Assembly (NCBI RefSeq): GCF_021249345.1
Contig: NZ_CP089588.1
Coordinates: 496,001 to 560,000, forward strand
DNA: 64,000 nucleotides
Direction of reading: 5' to 3'
Source: Halobacterium wangiae
Lineage (GTDB): Archaea; Halobacteriota; Halobacteria; Halobacteriales; Halobacteriaceae
Below, piece by piece: positions 8,743 to 16,159 of the stretch. The stretch's first letter is position 1, and each line of letters starts with the position of its first letter. The notes beneath the pieces were generated by a model. The model saw nothing but the letters and a program-made list of their open reading frames with translations, did no database searches and was not told the DNA's origin. The translations under genes were made by a program, and so were the position numbers.

Positions 8743-9771
8743 GTGATGGAGACGACCCACTGCGTCCACGTCGGCGACGCCCGCGACCTCCCGCTCGCCG
8801 ACGACAGCGTGGACCTCGTGGTCACGTCGCCCCCGTACCCGATGATCGAGATGTGGGACGACACGTTCGCCGCCCTCGACCCGGCGGTCGGCGACGCGCT
8901 CGACGCCGGGGACGGCGCTCGCGCCCACGACCTGATGCTCGACGTCCTCGACGACGCGTGGGCGGAGGTCGCCCGCGTCCTCCGCCCGGGCGGCATCGCG
9001 GTGGTGAACGTCGGCGACGCGACCCGCACCGTCGGTCGATTCCGCGTCTACGACAACCACGCCCGCGTCACGGAAGCTTTCGAGGAACTCGGCTTCGACC
9101 CGCTGCCGGGCGTCCTGTGGCGCAAGCCCGCGAACAGCGCCGCGAAGTTCATGGGCAGCGGGATGGTGCCACCGAACGCCTACGTCACCCTCGAACGCGA
9201 GCACGTCCTCGTGTTCCGGAACGGCCCCCGCAGGAGTTTCGAGCCGGGCGCGGACCGCCGCTACGAGGCGGCCTACTTCTGGGAGGAGCGCAACCGCTGG
9301 TTCTCCGACGTCTGGACGGACCTCGGCGGCGAGCGGCAGGCGCTGGCCGACCCCGACCTCCGGGAGCGCTCGGCGGCGTTCCCGCTAGAACTCCCCTACC
9401 GACTCGTGAACATGTACTCCGTCTACGGCGACACCGTCCTCGACCCGTTCTGGGGGACCGGGACGACGAGTCTCGCGGCGGCCGTGGCCGGGCGGAGTTC
9501 CGTCGGCGTCGAGCGCGACCCCGGGTTCGCCGACGCGTTCGCCGAGCGCATCCGGGAGGCGCCCGCACTCTCCCGGGGGTTCGTCGCCCAGCGACTCGCG
9601 GACCACCGCGAATTCGTCCGCGAGACCGACGGCGAACTCGGCTACGAGGCCGAGCGGTACGACACCAGCGTCCGGACGAACCAGGAGCGCCGCATCCGCT
9701 TCTACGAGGTCGCGTCCGTGACGGAGACCCCCGAGGGGTGGCGGGCGACCCACGAACCGTACCAGGAGTGA
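8743..9771 (+). CDS. orphan beta-class DNA (cytosine-N4/adenine-N6) methyltransferase, Zim-like
   Basis: The 342-residue enzyme has the catalytic motif IV TSPPYP at residues 27-32 and the SAM-binding motif I DPFWGTGTT at about residues 234-242. The order motif IV before motif I defines the beta class. SPPY is found in both N4-cytosine and N6-adenine enzymes. No restriction endonuclease gene lies beside it, so it is an orphan modification enzyme. A widespread haloarchaeal orphan enzyme of this type (Zim) modifies the rare CTAG tetramer; this gene is a good candidate for it by family and size, but the specificity is inferred, not seen. It is divergent from pckA. Confidence 0.85.
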   Translation: MMETTHCVHVGDARDLPLADDSVDLVVTSPPYPMIEMWDDTFAALDPAVGDALDAGDGARAHDLMLDVLDDAWAEVARVLRPGGIAVVNVGDATRTVGRFRVYDNHARVTEAFEELGFDPLPGVLWRKPANSAAKFMGSGMVPPNAYVTLEREHVLVFRNGPRRSFEPGADRRYEAAYFWEERNRWFSDVWTDLGGERQALADPDLRERSAAFPLELPYRLVNMYSVYGDTVLDPFWGTGTTSLAAAVAGRSSVGVERDPGFADAFAERIREAPALSRGFVAQRLADHREFVRETDGELGYEAERYDTSVRTNQERRIRFYEVASVTETPEGWRATHEPYQE

Positions 9772-9859
9772 CAGCCGCGAGGGCCGCTGTCGGCGGTGGG
9801 AGGCCACCTGACACCAACCTGGCCACCGAGCCTAACTCTCCGGAACGAGTGACATCTGT

Positions 9860-10006
9860 ATGGCGTATCGGACCACTGTCGGCTGGTCGCTGCTCACGTC
9901 TGGTGTCGTCACGCTGATTCTGAAGTGGCTCCCGGGGGACTCCCTGTGGTGGGGCGTCGGCCTGCTGATCGCCGGGGCCGTCGTTCTATACCTCCGCCAG
10001 ATGTAG
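9860..10006 (+). CDS. small two-helix membrane protein (48 aa)
   Basis: A short frame starting ATG at 9860 (MAYRTTVGWSLL) and ending TAG at 10004-10006 encodes 48 residues with two hydrophobic stretches, roughly residues 8-20 and 27-43, split by the short polar turn KWLPGDS. It is in the gap between the methyltransferase and the ATP-grasp gene and on the same strand as the former. Small membrane proteins of this form are frequent in haloarchaea; no function can be given. The call rests on composition and lack of any overlapping gene. Confidence 0.55.
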   Translation: MAYRTTVGWSLLTSGVVTLILKWLPGDSLWWGVGLLIAGAVVLYLRQM

Positions 10007-10072
10007 CCAGTAAGACTGTCGCCGACGCCCAGCAGTGCGACAGCGTGCGATCCCGAGACGAAATCCGCAGAC

Positions 10073-10972
10073 TCAGGTGACGCCCGACGCCGCCTCGATG
10101 GCGTCCGCGAACCGCGGTACTGCGTCCTCCCCGTAGCCGAGGCCGAGGTGTGGCTCCACGAGTTCGAGTTCCAGCAGGCGGAGCTCGTCGTCCCGGACGA
10201 CGCCGTCGACGCGAGCGTAGGGGAGCGCGGCGGCGTCGACGTCCAGCACCTCGTGGGCGGTCTGGAGCACGGCGGCGGCCTGTTCGACGAGGTGCTCGTC
10301 GGGGTCGAAGGCCGTCGTCGTCCCGCCGAAGCTCGGGTGCGCCCGGAAGTCGTCCTCGGCGGGCAGGCCGAGCCACGCGTGGCTGAACTCGCCGCCGAGG
10401 AAGACGAACGACGGCTCGCCGGCCTCGATCTCGAGCGCGAACCGCTGAACGAGCACGTCGCCCGCGTCGACCATCGTCTCGAACCGCGGCTGGTCGGCCG
10501 GCGCGGTCGCTCGCGACGTCCGCCACGTGTTCGCCGAACTAGTCCCGACGGCCGGCTTCACGACGGCGTCCGTCCACCCGCGGGCGTCGAGGACCCCCCG
10601 GAGGGACGTGTCGCTGGCAGTCGCGACGTACGCCGTGTCGAGGACGGGGACGCCCGCATCGGCGAGTTCGCGGAGGTAGAACTTGTGGACGTTCCAGCGG
10701 ACGACGGACGGCGGGTTCAGCAGCGTCACGTCCGCGCACTCCAGCGTCTCGAGCCACGCGCGGAACGCGTCCACCTGCTCGTGGTAGTCCCAGCACGACC
10801 GCAGGACCGCGACGTCAAGGTCCGCCCAGTTCTCGTCGTCCGTCCACACCACCGGGACGGCGGTCGCACCGCGCTCGCGGAGCGCCGCGACGAGTTCCCG
10901 GGCGCCCGCCGTCAGTTCGGGTTTCCGCTCGCCCGTGACGACCCCGACCCGCAGCGAATCGAGTCCCGTCAT
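10073..10972 (-). CDS. ATP-grasp domain protein (glutathione synthetase/RimK-like fold)
   Basis: The 299-residue protein opens with a pre-ATP-grasp Rossmann part (VGVVTGERKPEL) and the family-specific string AVLRSCWDYH near residue 60, then VVKPAVGTSSANTW, with the ATP-binding lysine, and a C-terminal EIEAGEPSFVFLGGEFSHA and LELELVEPHLGLGYG metal-binding region. The LRSxWDY segment is shared with ATP-grasp ligases related to the cycloserine enzyme DcsG and glutathione-synthetase-like proteins. ATP-grasp ligases join a carboxylate to an amine or thiol through an acyl phosphate; the substrates here are unknown. The start at 10972 (MTGLDSLRVGVV) begins just before the first beta-strand; the longer frame upstream is unlikely. 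Confidence 0.82.
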   Translation of the reverse strand: MTGLDSLRVGVVTGERKPELTAGARELVAALRERGATAVPVVWTDDENWADLDVAVLRSCWDYHEQVDAFRAWLETLECADVTLLNPPSVVRWNVHKFYLRELADAGVPVLDTAYVATASDTSLRGVLDARGWTDAVVKPAVGTSSANTWRTSRATAPADQPRFETMVDAGDVLVQRFALEIEAGEPSFVFLGGEFSHAWLGLPAEDDFRAHPSFGGTTTAFDPDEHLVEQAAAVLQTAHEVLDVDAAALPYARVDGVVRDDELRLLELELVEPHLGLGYGEDAVPRFADAIEAASGVT

Positions 10973-11111
10973 CGCCACACAGTCGGAGTGAGGACCACTA
11001 ATAGCCTCGCTGAACGCCCCTACCGTAATTTTCCTGTCACGTCCTGTGGGGTTCGCTCTCCGGCAGTCAGCGGGCGGGAGTTCGAGTACCTCCACCTGGA
11101 CCAACTGGTAA

Positions 11112-11167
11112 CTACACGGCGGTTCTGGGTGACTATCTGCCGTGAACGGGTCCAGAACCGCCTGTAG
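11112..11167. repeat. intergenic inverted repeat (large hairpin)
   Basis: CTACA-C-GGCGGTTCTGG at 11112-11128 is matched by CCAGAACCGCCTGTAG at 11152-11167, giving 16 base pairs with a single bulged base and a loop of 23 bases. It lies in the 249-base gap between the ATP-grasp gene start and the small membrane protein at 11222. It could be a regulatory hairpin or a relic of a palindromic repeat. Confidence 0.6.
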
Positions 11168-11221
11168 CCTGCAAGAACGATTAATCCGGTAGCTACCGCT
11201 TACCAGAGTGGCCCACGATCT

Positions 11222-11455
11222 ATGCGCAGTAAGAGCACGATAACAGTTTTCGCCGCTGTCCTCGCGGTCCTCGGCCGAGAGCTCGTGGCGTTCGTGCAGG
11301 GGCTGGCGTTCTGGACGGCGGTGGTGTTGCCACTGGTGTATCTCGCCCTCCTGGTCGCCGGCTCACCCACCGTCAGCGACCCGTCCGCCGTCGCCGAACT
11401 GGCGACGCTCAACGTCGTCTCGCTGGTGCTCGGACACGGCTACGGCGACCCGTGA
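11222..11455 (+). CDS. small membrane protein of unknown function (77 aa)
   Basis: The 77-residue product begins MRSKSTITVFAAVLAVLG and contains two hydrophobic segments (about residues 8-20 and 30-47), followed by a short polar stretch and a C-terminal segment ending GHGYGDP. No conserved catalytic residues are visible. It stands alone between an intergenic hairpin and the convergent Tat-signal protein gene. The family is not recognised. Confidence 0.6.
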   Translation: MRSKSTITVFAAVLAVLGRELVAFVQGLAFWTAVVLPLVYLALLVAGSPTVSDPSAVAELATLNVVSLVLGHGYGDP

Positions 11456-11483
11456 CCCGCGACCAGTGAGCGCAGCCCCCGAA

Positions 11484-12035
11484 CTACTCCTCGTCGTCGC
11501 CTCGTAGTAGCTGTAGTGCGGTGGCGACGCCGACGGCCGCGATCGCGACGAGTCCCCCGAGGCTGGTCTCGCCGTCGCTCTCCTCGACCGTCGGCCCCGC
11601 CGGTTCCCCGACGATGGCCCGGCGGGGAACCGACTCGGCGGACAGACTGACCCACTCGCTTCCGCACATCTCCGCACGGTTGATGATGAACACAGTGCTC
11701 TCCCGAATCTCGTCCTGTGTGCTGTCCCCGTACGCCGTCATCTCGATGGAGAGCGGGGCCTCCGACCGGCGGTCGAGAAGCAGTGCGTCGTAGGCGGTCG
11801 ACTCGCCTGCCTCCCAGTCCGCCCACTCGCACTCGTCGGCGACCTGATCGTGTGGCTCCGCCGTCCCGGTCACCTGGAGCCACTGTCCGACGTAGTTGTT
11901 CTCGAACTCGTCGACTCGGGGGACGACGAATATCCTCGTGATGCTGGACTGCTGGTTCGCCCGACCCCGTAGTCCGAGGGCCGACACACCGACGGCCCCC
12001 GACTGTGTGAGGAACTGCCGCCGCGAGTGGGTCAT
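11484..12035 (-). CDS. Tat-exported, C-terminally anchored protein of unknown function
   Basis: The 183-residue product starts MTHSRRQFLTQSGAVGVSALGL, a clear twin-arginine signal (SRRQFL plus hydrophobic h-region), so it is exported folded. The mature part has several cysteines and tryptophans (ADECEWADWEAG, RAEMCGSEWVSL) in a beta-rich region containing GQWLQVTGTAE, which resembles an OB-like fold element. The C-terminus ends with a hydrophobic helix (LGGLVAIAAVGVATALQLL) and an acidic tail, a likely membrane anchor. The start at 12035 is set by the signal peptide; the frame upstream is antisense to the next gene and is not real. The promoter regions of this gene and the ComEC-like gene face each other. 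Confidence 0.75.
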   Translation of the reverse strand: MTHSRRQFLTQSGAVGVSALGLRGRANQQSSITRIFVVPRVDEFENNYVGQWLQVTGTAEPHDQVADECEWADWEAGESTAYDALLLDRRSEAPLSIEMTAYGDSTQDEIRESTVFIINRAEMCGSEWVSLSAESVPRRAIVGEPAGPTVEESDGETSLGGLVAIAAVGVATALQLLRGDDEE

Positions 12036-12245
12036 GAGATACTGGCCTCCACTCCCTCGTTCCACGCTGAGTCGCAAAAGGGCACTGGCGCTCGACGCAC
12101 TCAGATGTGCGTCTCCTGGCGGTAGACGGGCTGTTACTGGTGAACGGGTTCGCCCCTGGCCGCACACGACCGTGACACTACCTGGTACGTAACTGGCCGC
12201 TACCTCGAAAGTAAAGCCAACCCCGTCCGTCCGATAGTACACCCC

Positions 12246-13655
12246 ATGCGACGCCGCCTGGTCGCCCTCGCACTCGCCCTCCTCCTCGTCGCTGCCGCCG
12301 GGTGCGTCGGCACCGACCCGGCTGGCTCGCCGTCCTCGGCCACGACGCCTGCCAGCGGGACGAACGGGACCCTCGAAGTGCACTTCGTCAACGTCGGGCA
12401 GGCGAGCGCGACGCTGGTCGTCGGTCCGTCGAACGAGACGATGCTCGTCGACACGGGCGACTGGCGCGACGACGGCGACGAAGTACTCGACTACCTCCGG
12501 GCGCAGAATGTGGACCGGATCGACTACCTCATAACCACGCACGCGGACGCCGACCACATCGGTGGGAACGCCGCCGTCATCGACTACTACGAGACGGAGG
12601 CCGACGGCGTCGGCGCCGTCTACGACCCCGGCCTCGCGTCGGCGTCCGCCACCTACGAGAACTACCTCGACGCCGTCGAGCGCCACGACGTCGCGCTGTA
12701 CGAGACGCGCGCCGGCGACGCCATCCCGCTGGACGCCGCGACAGTCGAGGTGCTCTCGCCGCCACGGCCGTACCTCGCGGACGACGAGCAGAACGAGAAC
12801 AGCGTCGTCCTCGACGTGACCTTCGGGAACACGAGCTTCCTGCTGACGGGCGACGCGGGCGAAGTGGCCGAACGACGACTCGTCGAGACGGACAGCGACG
12901 AGTTGAACGCGACGGTGCTCCAGGCCAGTCACCACGGCAGCGACTCGTCGTCGAGTGCTCCCTTCCTGGACGCCGTCGACCCTTCGGCGGTCGTGGTATC
13001 GAGCGCGTACGACTCGCAGTACGGCCACCCAGACGAGGCCGTCCTGGAGCGACTCGCCGAACGGAACCACTCGACGTACTGGACGGCCACCCACGGCGAC
13101 GTCGTGACGGTGAGCGACGGGGAGAACGTCACCGTCTACACCCAGCAGGCGGCGCCGACGGACGCGGCGAGACTCCGTGACGGCGACCCCGTCGAACCGG
13201 GAGACACGACGGCGGTGACGGAGCGAGCGAGACTCGACGGGAGCGGCGTCCACGCGACGACGGCATCCACGCCCGTCACCGACGGCGGAACGACCACCGG
13301 GACAACCGCCGAACTGTCGACAGATCTCGGCCTCGTCGTGGAGACGGTCCACGCCGACGCCCAGGGAGACGACCGGGACAACCTGAACGACGAGTACGTG
13401 GTCTTCGAGAACGCCGGTGACGACTCTCTGGACCTGTCGGGGTGGACGGTCGGCGACGAGGCGGACCACAGCTACACGGTCCCGGAGGGCGTCACACTCG
13501 ATCCGGGAACGACAGTGACGCTGTACACCGGGAGCGGCACCGACTCGGCGACCGAACTGTACTGGGGGGCCGACGCCCCCGTCTGGAACAACGACGGCGA
13601 CACCGTGTTCGTCAGAACCGACGACGGTGAACTCGTCGTCGAGGAGGCCTACTGA
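12246..13655 (+). CDS. secreted ComEC-like metallo-beta-lactamase lipoprotein with lamin-tail domain
   Basis: The 469-residue protein begins with a lipoprotein signal (MRRRLVALALALLLVAAAGC, lipobox AAGC). Next comes a metallo-beta-lactamase domain of the ComEC/Rec2 type: VHFVNVGQASATLV, the metal motif THADADHIGG, LLTGDAGE, and ASHHGSDSSS. The C-terminal third (about residues 365-469, DEYVVFENAGDDSLDLSGWTVGDE) is a lamin-tail (LTD) beta-sandwich, which is often joined to secreted nucleases. The free-standing ComEC nuclease-like domain plus LTD points to an extracellular phosphodiesterase or nuclease held at the cell surface. No membrane channel part of ComEC is present. It shares one base with the DUF3006 gene downstream. 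Confidence 0.88.
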   Translation: MRRRLVALALALLLVAAAGCVGTDPAGSPSSATTPASGTNGTLEVHFVNVGQASATLVVGPSNETMLVDTGDWRDDGDEVLDYLRAQNVDRIDYLITTHADADHIGGNAAVIDYYETEADGVGAVYDPGLASASATYENYLDAVERHDVALYETRAGDAIPLDAATVEVLSPPRPYLADDEQNENSVVLDVTFGNTSFLLTGDAGEVAERRLVETDSDELNATVLQASHHGSDSSSSAPFLDAVDPSAVVVSSAYDSQYGHPDEAVLERLAERNHSTYWTATHGDVVTVSDGENVTVYTQQAAPTDAARLRDGDPVEPGDTTAVTERARLDGSGVHATTASTPVTDGGTTTGTTAELSTDLGLVVETVHADAQGDDRDNLNDEYVVFENAGDDSLDLSGWTVGDEADHSYTVPEGVTLDPGTTVTLYTGSGTDSATELYWGADAPVWNNDGDTVFVRTDDGELVVEEAY

Positions 13656-13960
13656 TGACCGACACCTACACCGCAGTCCTCGACCGGTTCGAGGCGACCG
13701 AAGACGGCGAGGAGCTCGCCGTCCTGCTCGTGGAGGCCGAGGGCGACGTCGTCGACGAGGTCGTGGTGGACCGCGAACGGCTACCCGCCGAGGGGCGCCA
13801 CGAGAACGCCGTGTTCGCGGTCACCGTGGACGACGACGAACTGGCGGAGATAGTCTACCGCCCGGACGAGACCGAGGCACGGACGGAGGCGGCCCAGTCG
13901 CGCTTCGACCGCCTCTCGCGGCGGCCGCCGTCGGACGAGGACGACGCGGACTCCCCGTAG
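13655..13960 (+). CDS. DUF3006 family protein
   Basis: The 101-residue acidic protein begins MTDTYTAVLDRFEATEDGEELAVLLVE and has the DUF3006 pattern: a DRFE strand, then a second strand with EVVVDRERLP and a loop GRHENAVFAVTVDDDE. DUF3006 proteins are frequently encoded right after ComEC-like metallo-beta-lactamase proteins in bacteria and archaea. The start codon overlaps the stop of the ComEC-like gene (TGATG), so the two are translationally coupled and probably act together. No signal peptide is seen, so this product stays in the cytoplasm unless carried by its partner. Function unknown. Confidence 0.8.
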   Translation: MTDTYTAVLDRFEATEDGEELAVLLVEAEGDVVDEVVVDRERLPAEGRHENAVFAVTVDDDELAEIVYRPDETEARTEAAQSRFDRLSRRPPSDEDDADSP

Positions 13961-14033
13961 GCGAGACGCCTGTCGGTGCCCCGGACAGTTGAACAAGAGT
14001 TTTGCCCCCGGGGTGGGGAGTCGGCGGTAGTAG

Positions 14034-14633
14034 ATGCCGCAGCCGCGAGACGACGACCACGACCACGACCGTGATTCCACGGCGACGCACGAGGCGACTG
14101 CCCACGCGCCCGGGCTCGACACGGAGTTCTACGAGATCGAGGGCGACGTCTCGACGGCGGAGTTCCTGGCCGTGGCGAGGGTGTACGCCCGCGAGGTGAG
14201 CCGGAACTACGGTCTCTCGGTGGACGTCGACGACCTGGAGTGGGAGGTGAGCAAGCGCGCGAAACGACGGGCGGGCGCGGTCAAGTACCGGAACGGGGAG
14301 CCCGAGACGGTGTCGCTCACGTGGGAACTGTTCCAGGAACGGGGGTGGGGTGCCGCCGCGGAGACCATCCGCCACGAACTCGTCCACGTCCACCTGCTGA
14401 ACGAGGACGGCGACCCCAGCCACGGCAGTGCGTTCGAGCGGTGGGCGGACCGGTTGCAGACGCCGGTCACCTGCGAACTGTTCGCGGAGCCGAACTGGTG
14501 GGTGGAGTGCCAGTCCTGTGGCAGCGAGATGGCCCGGTACCGGGAGTCGAAGCTCGTTAAGAACCCGGACGCGTACCGCTGTGGCGGCTGCGGCGGCGAC
14601 CTCCGTTCGCGGGAGAACGCGGGCGACGACTGA
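14034..14633 (+). CDS. SprT-like zinc metalloprotease
   Basis: The 199-residue protein has the SprT signature: RHELVHVHLL with His114, Glu115 and His118 (HExxH), a following H in HGSAFERWADRL, and a C-terminal zinc ribbon (CQSCGSEMARYRESK and CGGCGG). The SprT/Spartan group cleaves proteins crosslinked to DNA in eukaryotes; in prokaryotes the role is not established. The first thirty residues are a charged, His/Asp-rich tail. It is a single gene on the plus strand, 73 bases after DUF3006, and probably not part of that unit. Confidence 0.88.
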   Translation: MPQPRDDDHDHDRDSTATHEATAHAPGLDTEFYEIEGDVSTAEFLAVARVYAREVSRNYGLSVDVDDLEWEVSKRAKRRAGAVKYRNGEPETVSLTWELFQERGWGAAAETIRHELVHVHLLNEDGDPSHGSAFERWADRLQTPVTCELFAEPNWWVECQSCGSEMARYRESKLVKNPDAYRCGGCGGDLRSRENAGDD

Positions 14634-14748
14634 GCCGCAGGCGGGTCGCGCGACGGCAGCAGCCGCGGGGCTGGGCGGGACGTGACAGTTCCGCGATTCG
14701 ACGGTTTCCGGGCGTCTCAGCCGCGTTATTGACCGATACCCCAACGTT

Positions 14749-14756
14749 GAATATCG
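14749..14756 (+). promoter_or_regulatory. TATA-like box of the first dipeptidase gene
   Basis: GAATATCG is centred about 25 bases upstream of the ATG at 14777. The spacing fits a leaderless transcript and supports that ATG over the in-frame start 48 bases further upstream. Confidence 0.45.
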
Positions 14757-14776
14757 CAGGACGGCTCTACGTTCCA

Positions 14777-15946
14777 ATGACCGAGAAACAGTTCGACGGC
14801 TACGAGGCCTACGACTACCTCGTCGCCGACGAGGACTACCGGACGGTCGAGCTCCCGGAGATGCACGCGGGGTTCGAACCGCACGAAGTGGAGCTCACCG
14901 CCGAGCAGGAACAGCGCGTCGAAGAGGTCAACGAGGAGACCATCATCTCGCTGCACGAACACCCCTTCTACTTCCCGAAGGACGTCCACGAGGACCTCTG
15001 GGACTACATCCGCGAGGGCCGAATCCACGCCGCCTACGAGGACCTCTCGAAGGCGCCCCTCGACGCGGTGTTCGACTTCCACCTCGACGGCCTCTCGGGC
15101 ATCCACTCCAAGCACGGCTGGAAGTGGGACGACATCGTCTCCGACGTCGCCATGCGCGCCGCCGACCAGGCTCACTCCGACTACGCGATCCGCTGTGGTG
15201 ACGTCGACGACATCCACCGCGCGAACGAGGAGGGGAAACTCGCGTTCGTGCCGGCCCTGGAGTCCGCGGCGATGGTGGAGAACGAACTCGACCGCATCGA
15301 CCTCCTCTACGGCATGGGCATCCGCCTGATGGGTGTCACCTACAACGCCTCCAACAGCATCGGCACCGGCCAGGGCGACATCTACGAGCGCGACGGCGGC
15401 CTCACTTCCTTCGGTGTCGACGCCGTCCACCGCATGAACGACGTCGGCATGGCCGTCAGCACCAGCCACTCCAGCCCGCAGACCACCCTCGACGTCTGCG
15501 AGGTCAGCGAGAAGCCCGTCTTCGACACCCACGCGCTCGCCCAGACCGGCGGGATGAACCAGCGCGGCTCCTCCGACGAGGCGCTCCAGGCGCTGGCCGA
15601 CACGGGCGGCGTCATCGGCGTGCTCTCCTCGACGCACCTCCCGGACATCGAGACGTACATGGAGCACTTCGAGTACATGGTCGACCTCGTGGGTATCGAC
15701 CACGTCGTCTTCGGCCCCGACGTCCTCTACGGCGACCACACCGCGCTGCTGGAGGTCCTCGCGACGTTCCACGGCGTGGAGCTCCCGGACAGCACGATGG
15801 AGAACCCCTACGTGAAGGGCCTGGAGAACCCGACGGAGGCCTGGCAGAACATCCCCCGATGGCTCGTCAAGGAGGACTATTCGGACGACGACATCCGGAA
15901 GGTCCTCGGCGGCAACATCCTCCGCGCGCTCGACGAAGTCTGGTAG
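14777..15946 (+). CDS. membrane dipeptidase (peptidase M19), paralogue 1
   Basis: The 389-residue protein is an M19 (renal-dipeptidase-like) zinc enzyme. Candidate metal ligands are visible in order: LHEHPF (HxH, about residue 57), the bridging glutamate in VPALESAA, STSHSS, FDTHALA and GPDVLYGDH. M19 enzymes hydrolyse dipeptides, often those with a D-residue or an N-terminal L-amino acid of wide choice. No signal peptide is seen, so it works in the cytoplasm on imported peptides. It is very similar along its whole length to the gene at 18006-19166. The start was chosen by alignment with that paralogue and by the TATA box. It faces the peptide-binding protein gene downstream (convergent). Confidence 0.9.
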   Translation: MTEKQFDGYEAYDYLVADEDYRTVELPEMHAGFEPHEVELTAEQEQRVEEVNEETIISLHEHPFYFPKDVHEDLWDYIREGRIHAAYEDLSKAPLDAVFDFHLDGLSGIHSKHGWKWDDIVSDVAMRAADQAHSDYAIRCGDVDDIHRANEEGKLAFVPALESAAMVENELDRIDLLYGMGIRLMGVTYNASNSIGTGQGDIYERDGGLTSFGVDAVHRMNDVGMAVSTSHSSPQTTLDVCEVSEKPVFDTHALAQTGGMNQRGSSDEALQALADTGGVIGVLSSTHLPDIETYMEHFEYMVDLVGIDHVVFGPDVLYGDHTALLEVLATFHGVELPDSTMENPYVKGLENPTEAWQNIPRWLVKEDYSDDDIRKVLGGNILRALDEVW

Positions 15947-16129
15947 CGGCGTAGACGCTCGGTTCGACGACGGAGCGGTAATTCTACTCGGCGACTGTCT
16001 TTCCCGACGCCTAGACGGCTACCGACTGGTGTGACGCCTAGCTGTGCGAACAGGTAGCTGGAGCTGCCGGCGAACGAGCGTCGCGACTGTTGGAGAAGTC
16101 ACAGCAGAACGGTCGAAAGCGGTACGTGT

Positions 16130-16146
16130 GGCGGTGCGGGACCGCC
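16130..16146 (-). terminator. hairpin after the peptide-binding protein gene
   Basis: GGCGGT (16130-16135) and ACCGCC (16141-16146) form a perfect six-pair stem with a five-base loop, 14 bases downstream of the stop of the minus-strand gene ending at 16160. No T-run is visible, so only a stem-type terminator or RNA-stabilising role is suggested. Confidence 0.35.
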
Positions 16147-16159
16147 GGTGGCGACTCGA

